Below, piece by piece: positions 35,097 to 46,734 of a stretch of DNA of 64,000 bases (the stretch's first letter is position 1; every line of letters starts with the position of its first letter). The translations under genes were made by a program, and so were the position numbers. Under the pieces are notes generated by a model, which was not told the origin of the DNA, searched no databases, and saw only the letters and a list, made by a program, of their open reading frames with translations. This DNA comes from Dichotomocladium elegans (taxonomy: Eukaryota > Mucoromycota > Mucoromycetes > Mucorales > Lichtheimiaceae). Where the stretch lies: assembly GCA_025716815.1 (NCBI GenBank), contig JAIXMN010000008.1, positions 1 to 64,000 of the forward strand, written 5' to 3'.

Positions 35097-35870
35097 GTCT
35101 AGGACAGGAGTAAGAAGTTATGAACGGAGAGGGTTGAACTCCACGTAAGCGCAAGTGCGTGCGTGTGTGTGTGCGTGCGTGTTCTTGAAACCCAGCAGAA
35201 ATTTGCTGGGACAATGGTGTGCGCGGAAATGGGGAAAGCCACCTTCCCTATCATTTTCTTTACAGTACGGCCGTGATTTGTATCGCTGCTAACGGTACGT
35301 GTGTGTGTACACACACCACGGCCTCAGCTGAAACATGTCGTTTTGGCCCACGCGCTATTTTCTACTACGGGAGCTACCGCTTTGGCATCGTTATCCTATT
35401 GACGCAGGCGGCGATTGTCATCCAGCGTTTCATGCCAAGCAAAGAGACATACGGCAACCCTCGTTCCTGGTTTCCATGCCTGTTTACAATGAAACCATTC
35501 ATTCCTTTTCCTCGGCACGTTCTTTGATTCTCTTCCCTCATAGCATCTATTTATGATCGCTAGGTGATGGTGCTTCAGCCTCCTCCGGCATTTAAGAGCT
35601 CAAGTCAGCCCGTGTCTGATTTGGCATTGTGTGCTTCCATTTCATGACAGAGAGCCTTTATAATGTTGTGTGCCCAGGGCGTGACACCAATAACCTTGAT
35701 AGCCTACGCCTTGTCGTGTGAGCATATAGTTCGTAGTTTTGATCCAGTTCAAATACAAGCATAATGCTAGTCCATCGTTTGATATGCAAAGAATAAACTA
35801 TTGTGAGCTATGCAGTACTAGTTGGAAACATTACTTTATTAACAAATATTGCCAGCGCGGTCGAAGAATA
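35097..35870. other. Intergenic region between Rpt6 and INTS3, with GT-rich tract
   Basis: No gene is recognised. A GT/GC-rich simple repeat lies at 35155-35181 and a GTGTGTGTAC palindrome-like stretch at 35300-35314. It should contain the Rpt6 promoter and possibly a 5' non-coding exon. Confidence 0.4.
35155..35181. repeat. GT/GC dinucleotide-rich tract upstream of Rpt6
   Basis: GTGCGTGCGTGTGTGTGTGCGTGC-type repeat about 60-85 bases upstream of the Rpt6 ATG, within its likely leader or promoter. Confidence 0.8.
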
Positions 35871-38800
35871 TTACTGCAATATTGTAAGTCTTAGATCACG
35901 GACTGCGGCATCGGGAATCTGCTCAAGTGCTTTTTGTATATATTCCACGCATTTCTTCGTCGAAGAGCCTCCATAGCGTTCTGTCCAATAGTTGACAGCA
36001 CTGATGAGGGTTCGAAAGTTTTCATATTGATACTTGGCATCCAGCGGAGGAATCAGACCGCACAACGCATTCAACAGAACACCAGTGGGTGTTGTAGTTG
36101 AAAGCAAAGAGAGAATCTGGGGTGCAATCATACCCACTTCTAATGGCAAAATGTTCAATGATTCTATTTTTTGCTCTCGCTCCTTCTCCACCAATGAAAC
36201 GCTACTTGCCATTGAAATGAAAGAACGTCACAATTTCGGGTGACTGGAACAGCTTTTCAATTAACTCTTGTCGTCCCGCAAATTCTGTCGACAGCATCTG
36301 CCATAAGAACACTGTCTCATAGGGATCGAGATGGATAGACTCCACTAGTATGGATTAAACATCGTGTTCTTTATAAGGCAGACTGTACATACCGAGAAAT
36401 TGTATATTGATCGTATCACCGAATAATTGCATCGTACCCGATTGTATCAGTGTCGTCATTCTTTCAATCTTCAATATTGGAGAAATACATTACTATAAGT
36501 GGACATAAACTCTCTTTTTTTTTTTTACCAACCTCTTTCGGAATGGCTATAGAAGCCAATAAACTCAAAAGCTTCATATTCCCTGCTGTATAAGATGGCG
36601 CATATCTGTAGAGTAAAGGTATAATGGCAAAGAAAGCTTCGAAGTTTTGCTCTGCTAAAAGCTTGTGCATTGTTAGCTAGAGCAACCGGGTATTTATTTG
36701 GCTTACCTGGATATCATCGCTAAGCGCATCAGTAATTTGGGTTTCTGACACTCCATATGCAAGCATTGCATACTTCTTGTAGGCTTTTACAGCCGCCGGC
36801 ATCCAATCGGCTTGAGTAGATGAATTGTTATCTATATTTCCTTGTCTATTTTTTGATGAGTGCACGTCCCTTACATTAAACCAAATGCATGTACTACCTA
36901 GCAAAGAAATGCCACCAACGCATCCCGACAAGATGAGCATTATTGCCTTTGGATCTCTGTGCAACTTGTCCAATCAAATCAACCGTTTTCTTGCAGTCAT
37001 TCGCCGCATCATCAATGATAGCGCTCCATAAGTAGGTCATGAGGATATCAAATATATCCTCGTTACGGTCATTGATGACACTCTCTGTACTTTTCCTGGC
37101 TTCTATGCTTAGGGTGTGTACAGATAAGCGGGATATGACCTCTAGTATCTCCGAGTCAATTACCGCGGCGAGTGTATGACCAGTGATAGACTGCTTCACT
37201 GTTAGAATTGCCACTAGCATTGCGTGTGTGTGTAAGGCTTACCATTCGCAGGTACACCTTGATTATTTCGCTTAGGCTCTCCTTCGCATTACGCATAGCT
37301 AGATAATGGGTCCTTGAAGTATCCGCTAAAAAGGCAGCACATGCCTCTTTGAACGTCGAAAGTGAGTCGCCAAAGACAAGATACCACTGTGTAGAAACCG
37401 TCGTCCTCGCAGGCATAGGGGCTTCAGCTACTGAAGTCTCGATGTCACGTCGACGGTCATCGCCTTTTACAAGGTTCATACTATCATTTAATGCGGTAGT
37501 ATTCTCGAGCACCATCTCGTTCATATTTGTCCGTTTTATCTCACGGCCACTCTCCTGCGTATCAGGCACTATATTCCAAAAGCATCTTCAGTGAGGAGTT
37601 TATGCATATCGTTGATGTAAGTACCATATTCGCCGTACAAGTAGCGATCAACGTCGTCGTCGTCGTTTAAAATCTGGCTGTCATGGTTGTTTACGCTTCT
37701 GGTACCTTCAAGTAACCCGCTCTCTGGATCATCAACAGCGTTACTTGCTCCCTGGGATCTCGAAATCTCAGATTGGGAGTTACCATCATTGACTCCGAGA
37801 AAAGCAGATTGGTGAGACTCTACTGGGATGGGCACTGGAGCGGGAGGGTGTGGAGACTCAGTCGGGTTAGAAGAAGAGATTGACTCTCTCGCCACGAAGT
37901 CGCCAAAAAGAGCACAGACGACTCCTCTCGTAGCGTCATCAATTGATGGGCAGTTGTATATCGGGCTCAGACTCCTTTTTTTTTTTAAAAAAAAAAGCGA
38001 ATTAAACAAACTGGTCGCCTGCTGTAGAGATGTTGTTTTACCTTATGACACCCTTTTCCAGCATCACTCGCATACCACAGGAAACGCAATTTGCCATATA
38101 GTCCCGTAGGGGAGGGAAATAATCCTCGACGGCGTGCTTCAGGAATTCCATGATGATTGCAGTTATGTATGGATACCTCTCTGCTGAGCGCTCCATTAGG
38201 AGCATTGAAGGTTCTAAGGATGTTTTAGACAGCTGTGATAGAATATGACATGCGTCCACGTTACCAATAAACATGATATTGTCATTGGCTGTAAAGAAGA
38301 GCCAATCGAATACGAGTGCAGCTTTGACGTTGGCTGCAACCACGGGATTCTATGAGCCATGGTTATTCATCTTACGACTATCACCTTCAGATAAGTATGG
38401 ACGTACCTTGATACCTCTCAGCATGCTACCAATCACAACGTAGCGTGGAACAATATCACTTTGAAGTATTTGATTGTTTGGATACCAACCAGCGACAATA
38501 AAACGAATGACATCGACATAGACAGATTCAGAAGTACCAATGAAACGCTGCAAAAACCATCCAAGGTTTCTCTGGTAATGGTTGATACGTAACTAGATAT
38601 ATATATATATATGCATTGTACATCAGCATCGATATCTTACTGAAAGCGCAAGAAGGTATTACATTTTGAAGAATGAAGAGAAGTTTATGTTCCATATCAG
38701 GGGACAAACGCGACCGAAGATATTCTCTCGGAGTAGGTGTTTGCAGCAACGCCGCGATTCCTGCACAAGAAAATGTGTTCTAGTAGGAATGATCCATTGG

Positions 38801-39873
38801 CAGTAGTACCAGACCTACCTTTAAAACTACTGGAGAGCTTTTGCGGTTCATTCAGAATATCTTGCCACAACTCTGCAAAATCAGGTATAGAAGAAACATC
38901 CTGAAGAAGTCGCACAAGGTCGCGTCCTATTAAACAACATATCATCCACTATTCGCAGCAGTGAATAAATAAAAAGAAAGAAAGAAAAAGAAAAAAGTGC
39001 ACTCCATACCTTTTCACGCATTAAAGAGATGACAAATTTAGTCTCGCGCTGCTGCAGTGAGGCGAGCTGCGTAGATCGATGATCTGCAATTATACGTAAA
39101 TAGGTGAAGACCGCAGTAGCAAGAACCTTGGGATAAATATGTAACCATTGCTTGTGTGCATCACAAAGCTTTAGCATCTGGTAGCAAAAACTGGTATTTT
39201 GCTGAGATAGATCACCGCACCGTATCTGCCGTAGCAGCGCGATATATACGGAGTCAATGTTTTGAACATTCAACGTCGTAAGCTCGCTTGACAGCCAAAG
39301 TATCTAGCAAGATGGGTGTTGGTTAACGCGGACGAATTCCAACATAAGATCGAACCTCCCCAAACCTGGTCTTTTGCTCTGCTCTTCAAGCTTTGAAATT
39401 TTATACTGCTCGCAAAGTACTGTAGCTTAACAATCACAGTAGCGAAGTGATCACGATTCACGAGGCTTAAAGAATGGAAGTGCTGAAAGAATCCTTTGGT
39501 AAGCTCGACATAAAAAAAAATCGCGACAAAAGATCCCTCTTACTGATTGTGCATGTTCTGGCTCAGTGAGAATTCCATATAAAAGTGCAGACACAGTCTC
39601 AACATAGTCTTTCTTGCTTTGAGACACCTAAACTTGCTACTTCAGAGTTTTGTAAAACTTTAAGTTGGAATTGTACCTTCTCTTGAAGATAATTGTGCAA
39701 CTCTATTTCTGATTTATCTTTGATCGAAGAACAATGCTGCGTAAAATGCCTAACAAGCTCCTACATTCTGTAAGAATCATCTTATAGGATGGGCAATTAA
39801 AGCGAACCAGCTCCACGTCGTCATGCAGATCAATTTCGTCGAGGTCGAAAATCTTGGAAGTGAAAGTGTCCAT
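35871..39873 (-). CDS. INTS3: Integrator complex subunit 3 homologue (INTS3), about 15 exons
   Basis: In animals INTS3 is a helical-repeat scaffold of Integrator (snRNA 3' processing and RNA polymerase II termination) and of the SOSS DNA-repair complex. Minus-strand exons joined by frame show the family in order: 'VSALLYGILTEPEHAQ'; 'SLSLVNRDHFATVIVKL'; 'SVYIALLRQIRCGDLSQQN'; 'KVLATAVFTYLRIIADH'; 'LIGRDLVRLLQDVSSIPDFA'; 'REYLRSRLSPDMEHKLLFIL'; 'NNQILQSDIVPRYVVIGSML'; 'KAALVFDWLFFTANDNIMF'; 'VEDYFPPLRDYMANCV'. An acidic Asp-rich linker and a less conserved C-terminal helical region follow. Several introns were chosen so that the frame continues, for example one of 59 bp ending near 37569 that removes an apparent stop. 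Integrator subunits are missing from S. cerevisiae and S. pombe, so this supports an early-diverging fungus. Exact exon ends at the C-terminus are uncertain. Confidence 0.85.
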
Positions 39874-40579
39874 TTGCTTTTGCTATCCAACTATGGAAGA
39901 ATCAAAAGAGACGCACGGGACTGGGAGAGGGAATGGCGAGGCGTACCCGACGCAGGTCCGACAAAGTCGACGTGTAAAATTTCGGTATACAAGATAAAAA
40001 GAATGTTGCATAAAATTAAATGAAATTGCCGTCTCTGTAGCTTAAAAAATGTTCATTAGTTAACAGCAAACAGTACCCCGCGCTATACGTTTTAACTTAT
40101 CACCCGTCTTACATTAGGCATACCCAGATATGCGCATGTCCAAATCATGGCGGAGGGACGGGTGGTGCGCCAGGAGCAATGGCAGCAGCAAGGACAAGCA
40201 ACGACATAAACTGTGGCGACGCGACAGCAGGTGAGACAAGCACGAGCGAACACTAGTAACAATGCTAGGGGCACAAAGCAAGTGAATCGGCAAATTACGC
40301 CGGGTAAGCGCGGGAAAGACTGAGCGGAACGACGAAGCGACTGCAGGGACAGAGCACCAGTGGCACTCAGAAGAAAGGGCTCCGCGGCAAAAAAAGGGAA
40401 AGCTATGTCCGAAGTAGGCCAAATCGCAGCTCAACTGAACTGTCTAGTATCCTTTTTAACGTCTCCTCTATGACTTATTAAGTACAACTATTGCTAATCA
40501 ATGTACAAAAACAAAAGGAGTTAGACTCGAATAAAAAGCAAGTCGATATAAAGACTCTTACCGGATAACCATGGGATAA
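39874..40579. other. Upstream region of INTS3
   Basis: No recognised gene. Short minus-strand frames at 40092-40434 are Cys/Leu-rich and look like chance. Confidence 0.35.
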
Positions 40580-41530
40580 AAATATTACCTAGAAGACTGG
40601 ATCAAGATGCGGTCGCTATTGCCAAAGAGCGTTGTACCAATACCGTCCATGGCTTTTGCATATTGAAGCATGCATATTTATAGTCCTGTTTCCCACCTAG
40701 TCGGTCGATCTTTGTTTGAGTCAAATGGCATCGGATATATTCTGCCTGCCAAGGAGCACATGATTGCTGGGAGATTCTTTAAAAGAGGGATAATGGAGTC
40801 GGCAAAAGATGTACGTTCATCAATAATCGAGATGTAATCAGGCTTCCCTGCGATTGCCGAGAATTCGGTCAGCATCAGCTGTATCAGGTCAAAGACCTTT
40901 GCATTGGCATCGAGAATATGGCTCTCCTATCCATGGGTCCAAAGATTATGGGGCGGGTTGTCAATAGGCTTGGTAATTGTAGCTTTGAGAAATTCGGAAT
41001 GCTGCTGGCCCGTTCGCAAAAGGACGCATTTCTAGCCTAATCATCCTTGTTGCGTTCATATAATTCGATCATCTCTGAAGGTGTGTCTGGCATACTTTCT
41101 TCGCTGATCTTGATCGCCAGAGGAAGCTCTGATGAAGGCTCGAAGCAGCTTTGACGTGCAAATCGATAATCAAACTTGAGCAAAGGGCCGAAAGACTAAT
41201 GGAACATACAATAGATTAAGCCGATTGAAAACTTCATGTGTGTTGCCCGCTTTTTTGTGTGGATATCGGCGGTTTCATTTTCGGTGCAAAGATGTATTCT
41301 CGGTTTCCCTTTTTCCAGGGCAATCGCATCCTACAAGAACAAAACTGTTAATAAAACCCTCTATACGCTATCTTGCCGCTTACTGGGTCGATGCGAGCAA
41401 AGGACCTGCGCTTCTCTGGCATGGTTGATGAGACCTGGATCTGGGGCTGATTGACAGTGACAGTGCCTTCGCGATCGGCATTGATCGGCAATCCTGTTGT
41501 TACACAGGTCATGCGCTCTGAAGGGTCGTT
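40580..41530 (-). pseudogene. Decayed coding remnant, unidentified
   Basis: Several minus-strand stretches have protein-like composition in changing frames: 'INADREGTVTVNQPQIQVSS', 'KRRSFARIDPVSGKIAYR', 'FGPLLKFDYRFARQSCFEP', 'ESMPDTPSEMIELYERNKDD', and near 40678-40900 'FDLIQLMLTEFSAIAGKPDY' and 'ADSIIPLLKNLPAIM'. Stops separate them and no single spliced frame could be built by eye. I do not recognise the family. It might be a poorly read multi-exon gene, but in-frame stops without nearby splice sites favour a pseudogene. Confidence 0.35.
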
Positions 41531-41849
41531 CTATCTAATCGGCGGGTTCACTTGAAAGTCGATCACTGACAACAAGTCCATGGGTTGTCCTTGTTACGAG
41601 GCAGCGGCATATCAACACAGCGTTCAAACGTATTACAGTGGCCGCACTGTTATCGCGTTGTTTGTTACCATGATACACTTTCCAGGGAACGTATTTGGCA
41701 GGGACGAAGGGTATCACAGGGTAAAAAAGTGAGTAAAAGCAAAAGGTGTGACGCGTGCTTTTTGTATCTGCTCCTGCGGACTTCAAAAATTAAATATGCA
41801 GACAATGGTGGGTGAGAAAGACCACTAAAGGTATACGCAGACCAGAAAC

Positions 41850-42345
41850 GACCATGCAAACCAAAGGATGGAAGGTGGAGGAGCTATACAATATTGGAAC
41901 TGCTTTATCGGCGCTGGAAAGACGCCAAAATGTTGAGGAGTCGACCGCTTCTCTCGGAGAAATCGGCAGCATTTTGCAATCGCCGCTGAACAGAGGGAAG
42001 GATGTCCTATCTCGTACAAGGAACAGCGGAAGCAAAACTCACGAGCTCTTTCTGTTACTGCCGTAGTTGGCGTTTTTCGATAAACACCAGCGGGAATTTC
42101 GCCATGTAGTCGAAAGTCCATGGGCGGGGACTTTTTAAAGGAGCATCGGGAGCAATAACCGTTTTGTTAGTTTTGTCCCCCTAACGCTCTACACAGCTTT
42201 TGCAGCTAGGCGATGTGCTTGAGTTGCTTTTTCAAGTGAGTGGCAGTTGTAACCACTAAACTAGACCTTATGGAAGCAGCGGAAGGGCTTTCAGAAGGAT
42301 GCTCGGCTGCGGGCGCAAAACTTTCCAGAACGCGAGGTATAAATC
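41850..42345 (-). pseudogene. Partial duplicate of the Mei2-like gene's first exon
   Basis: About 495 bases match 58885-59380 in the same orientation at clear but imperfect identity (for example GGAGGAGCTATAC(A/G)ATATTGG and CTCTCGGAGA). The parent codes for the N-terminal low-complexity region of the Mei2-like protein. In this copy a one-base insertion next to the ATGGACTTTCGAC region and later stops destroy the frame. Only exon-1 sequence is present; no RRM sequence follows. It is a degenerate segmental duplicate about 17 kb from its source. Confidence 0.75.
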
Positions 42346-42846
42346 GCAAGTTCCAAGCATTAGGTAATACGAAACGCTGTTGTGGACAGTAGTAATTTTG
42401 CCGGAAAAAATGGGGAAATGCAGATTTCCCTTTTTAGAAAATGGCCTCTGTGGAAGCAGCTCCGACTCCCCTGAAAACTTGATTTCTTTCTTGCTGTCCA
42501 ACCAAAAAGTATACGGAGGCTCCCCTTTCATTTTATAACCTGAGAGGTAATGTTGTGATAAGGCGCAGATAAAATACCCAATGGTGGAGTCAATGAGCTC
42601 TAATGTTGGGAAAAAAGGAAATGAAGAGAGGGAGATATTGTGATCAGGGCTGTTGGCTTCGGGTGTTGGAGGGCGGGGAGTGAGGCAACAGACAACCTAG
42701 TTAGCTTTTTATTTCAAGACTTTTTGAATCCGATTGAGCTGACGCGTCGCTTCTCTTTTCTTTTTATGTTTCAAAAGCTGTAAAGAAGAGCATCCATCGT
42801 TGTTTCATGAGGACACCGTCGCGTCTTGCATAAATCCCATTTCGAA

Positions 42847-45800
42847 ATGTCAAACGCGCTACTCTTGCGTCTTTTCACGTCCGAGTTTTTTAACTCTTGG
42901 ATTGCAATTTCGTACCTCTTTCGATACCCTGACAATGTCGGCATTCAACACTATCTTTGCAGAGAACTAAAAAAGTTTCCCATCTCTGAAATTGAGTTCT
43001 TCTTGCCCCAGCTCATGTAAATTTTCCTTTGGAGAGAATGGGCGGTGAGCAGGAGACATATTAATTTTATCCTTTTCATAGACATTTGTTGATAAGTCGA
43101 CCTACGGAATCGGTTGCGCTAGAATGCTTTTTAGTAGAAATGTGTGAACGCTCGACGCATATGGCCATCATGGTAAAGATGTTGAAATTGCATAGATCTC
43201 CCCCGATAGGATTGACCTCCATTTTGCCATCTTCCATTTGATCTCCCAATATAGAGCTTGTGGTATCTTCAAGCGTATATTTCTGATCTCTCAGCCGCAC
43301 CCAACAGCCCGTCCTTTGAACTCTGCAAACGTGTGCTGAACAAGTGCCAAGCTATTGTATTCTCGGAAAACAATCCCGTGTTGGATACTGAACTAGCAGA
43401 CGCAAGCGCGTCGTTGAGTCTGGGCATGGCCACCCACCGTGTCCGGGAAAACGTAATGCCTGCCGTTGTTGGCATTGGGGTGATCCTCGCTGGAATTGGT
43501 CAGCCACTGATGACGAGATCTGCAGGTGACATTGCGATTGCCCAAGGCCGGAGAAGTCGGCTTCTCAGTTTCAATTCGTTATCGGCCAACAATGCAGCTT
43601 CCCCAAAGATACTCTCTAGAGAGAATACCCTGGATGGCTCAAGTACAGCTAGTATCCAGCGACCATCAAATAGCAGCTTAACAGTCGACTCCATATCCGA
43701 CGCTCCTGGTACAACGGGACCGCCGGACCCACCTCCTTCTGTTCAGCATATAATCCATGAGTCCCACTACTTCCACTCCTTATCTCAACCAGACCTCTCT
43801 ATCTCATCATCTTCGAAGCGTCGTTCTGTGTACCTGAATGAATTTACCAGTTCCCCTTCGCTGGAAGATCTGCATCGTGGCAAGGCATTTTCAGTCTCGC
43901 GCTATATTAAGTCAGCCCACCAGAAAATCAACAGCAAACTCAGGCCGTCGAGAGCTAGTCTGCTTCAGAATAGTTCATCTGATTTTGATCCGAAGATGGC
44001 TGCCATGGGCCAATCATCGGTGCCTGTCAACTCGGCACCAATCTCACCCACACTTTCTCAATTCTCCGAAGAAGATGAATCTTCAGAAGATATCTCGAGA
44101 TCCTCATCAACGAAGAAGCAAGGTGTACTACTACCGAACAGTCCCATTTTCTTTGGCGATGATCTTGCAAAATCAAGGACACTGGCTCCAGATTCTGCAT
44201 CAAAAGAGGATAAGGAAGAGGAGGAAATGGGGTTTTCCTCTAACGAGGAAGAAGACGAATACTCGGCTTTGTCGCACTTAAGCAGGGAACATCAACGGTC
44301 GCTCCTGCGTTCCAATTATTTTCGATCCGAGATGCAGTTCTTGCTGGCTTTGGTAGACATTGCCACGCGGCTCGTTATTGTCCCGAAGGAGGCACGAACG
44401 AGCGCCCTCAATGCAGAGTTGACATTACTGAATCATAATCTACCAGCCGAAATATGTATACCTTTATGGTGCCCTGCTACTGCTGAAAAACCGCATCATC
44501 ACCGTGTTGTGCGCATCAGCCCGTCGGATGCTGTCGTTCTCAATTCGGCTGAAAGGGTGAGTGAACAAAATGGCTATGAAATTCTTATGCTATACGGTAG
44601 TTGAGCGGTCGCTGGGATGTACCTAGGCACCCTATCTCCTGATGATTGAAGTACTGGATGATGAGCTCAATCTCGAAAACGACTCTTCATCTGTTTATCG
44701 CATGCGGAGACGGATGAAACACAAAGGCAAGCAGAAAAATGCTACAGCTTCCCTCAAAGTCACCACATCATCTTCCTCGGTATGTTTGGCAGACGTGGAT
44801 GTTAGGGACAATGGTAATCGTGGTGGCCCGCATGCTCGGGTCTATTGTTCAAATCAAGTTGAATTGCCACACGAAGGTCCAACGCATAAAGAAACCGAAG
44901 ACGTAGTCCGACGCCACTCATCTTCGGGTGGCGAATACGCTGAGCGCATGCGTACAGCCGCCATCATGTTGGCACAACTTCAACAGAATGCCCACACGAC
45001 GGGCAATGGCCCATCTGCGAATACGAATCGAGCGATCTCTGCAAAGTCGCTACAAGATACGGAGGAAATTAGACAGAGGATTATCAAGGAGATGATGGCG
45101 CTAGAGGAAGAACGGATGGCGAAGATGAGGGCCGGGGTTGTGATAAATGTTGATGACGCAGCTGAGAGTGCATCGGGCGGTGCCATTGACAACGAGCAAC
45201 CCGCCGCATGGGTGGTGAATAAGGAAGATCCAAGCGGTGAGTCGAGTGATAATTTTAAATGGCCACTAGTAGTATTGACGCATAGATGGGACCTATATCA
45301 ATTATCAGCCGCTGTCTTTTCGGAAGATTGGGAAACCAAAAAAAACCGGATTCGTGCAGGATCGCCTTATGGTCATTTGTCCAATTGGCAGTTGCTGTCA
45401 GTGATTGTCAAGCATGGCTCGGATTTACGACAAGAACAGTTTGCAATCCAGTTGATCCGTGAAATGCAGCGCATATGGCAGGACACGGGAGTCAATGTAT
45501 GGGTCAAATAGTATGTATCACTGGCTTTGCAATAAGCTCATACGACTAATCAAACGTCTCTCTTCGATAGCTTTCGAGTCTTAGTAACGTCGGATAGCTC
45601 GGGGCTGATTGAAACGATCCGGAATGCCATCTCAATTCATTCAATTAAAAAACAAGGATATGCAAGGGGATGGAACACAAAAGGTACGGTGTACACCCTT
45701 CATGATCACTACGAACGGGTAAGGCTTGTATGGAATATGGCTGAGTATCTCGTCGTCATTTTTCTCATGGAGTTTCTACGTGCAGCATTTTGGACCATGC

Positions 45801-46451
45801 ACATCCGATAAATATATCGAAGCGCAGGACGCTTTCATGAGAAGCTTGGCGGGATATTCCATCGCGTGTTACCTTTTGCAAATTAAGGATCGACATAATG
45901 GCAATATTCTGATTGATGACAAGGGACATCTAATTCGTAAGTCTTCGGGAGACACGCAGAATGGTAATAACCATGATCCTTCGAGTAGATATCGATTTTG
46001 GGTTCTTTCTGTCCAACTCCCCTGGATCAGTTGGGTTTGAGAATGCGCCTTTCAAGCTACCACAAGAATACATCGATATTCTAGGTGGCGTCCATGGAGA
46101 AAAGTTTGCAGAGTATAAGGCACTAGTGAAGTTGGCATTTCTAGCTGTCCGAAAACACTGTGAAAACATTATGTTGCTGGTGGAGATGATGCAGAAAGAC
46201 AGCAAATTACCGTGCTTCCGAAATGGCGACCAGGCGCTGCAGCAGCTACGGGAACGGTTCCAGCTCCAGCTCACAGAGCCACAAGTGGAGGAGTTTGTGG
46301 ACAAGATGATTATGAGCAGTTGCTGCAATGTGTTTACCCGACTCTATGACACATACCAATATTATTCCCAGGTAAGGACATGCTGCACCATCGTGGTATG
46401 TGCACAGAAAGTGATTGATGGGTTTTCGTCGACCTTTAGGGGATTTTGTAG
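42847..46451 (+). CDS. PIK1: Phosphatidylinositol 4-kinase, Pik1/PI4KB type, eight exons
   Basis: Makes PI4P on Golgi membranes for secretion. Exons 42847-43016, 43082-43172, 43255-44556, 44627-45510, 45571-45718, 45786-45936, 45989-46371 and 46440-46451 join to about 1046 residues. N-terminus: the lipid-kinase-unique helical region ('LFRYPDNVGIQHYLCREL', 'TESVALECFLVEMCE', 'WYLQAYISDLSAAPNSPSF'). A Ser-rich linker follows, probably phosphorylated. Kinase domain: 'RIRAGSPYGHLSNWQLLSVI', 'DLRQEQFAIQLIREMQRIW', catalytic 'LLQIKDRHNGNILID' and the DFG-like 'HIDFGFFLSNSPG'. A 12-base last exon adds G-I-L-stop, matching the short conserved end of PI4KB; without it the frame would run into intron. 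Introns are 52-82 bp. The SPX/VTC gene follows about 280 bp downstream on the same strand. Confidence 0.95.
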
Positions 46452-46734
46452 ATGACTTTGTTAGATGATACTCTATTTCTATTTATACCCGGGTTTAACG
46501 ATGGTGTATACTTGTCCGAAGCCAAATAACAATCTGCGTTTTGTTGCTGTTCCCGTCACTGAAACAAAACAAGACTAACTTAACGCGGGCAATCCCTTTT
46601 AGAAAAAAGGAAGGAACAGGTTTACCTATTTATTTATTTATTTATTTCGGGATGTTGCGTATTAAAAGTGTGCGTTTTCTTTCTTTTTGTGTCTTTCTCC
46701 TGTTTCTCTTCTTATTCAAACACTTTTCTCTCCA

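Noticed and set aside
37569..37630. Apparent stop in INTS3 (GAATATAG)
   Set aside because: Removed by a 59-bp GT-AG intron that keeps the frame on both sides.
40092..40434. Cys-rich minus-strand ORFs that might encode a small secreted protein
   Set aside because: No convincing signal peptide layout, splice context or family; composition fits chance translation.
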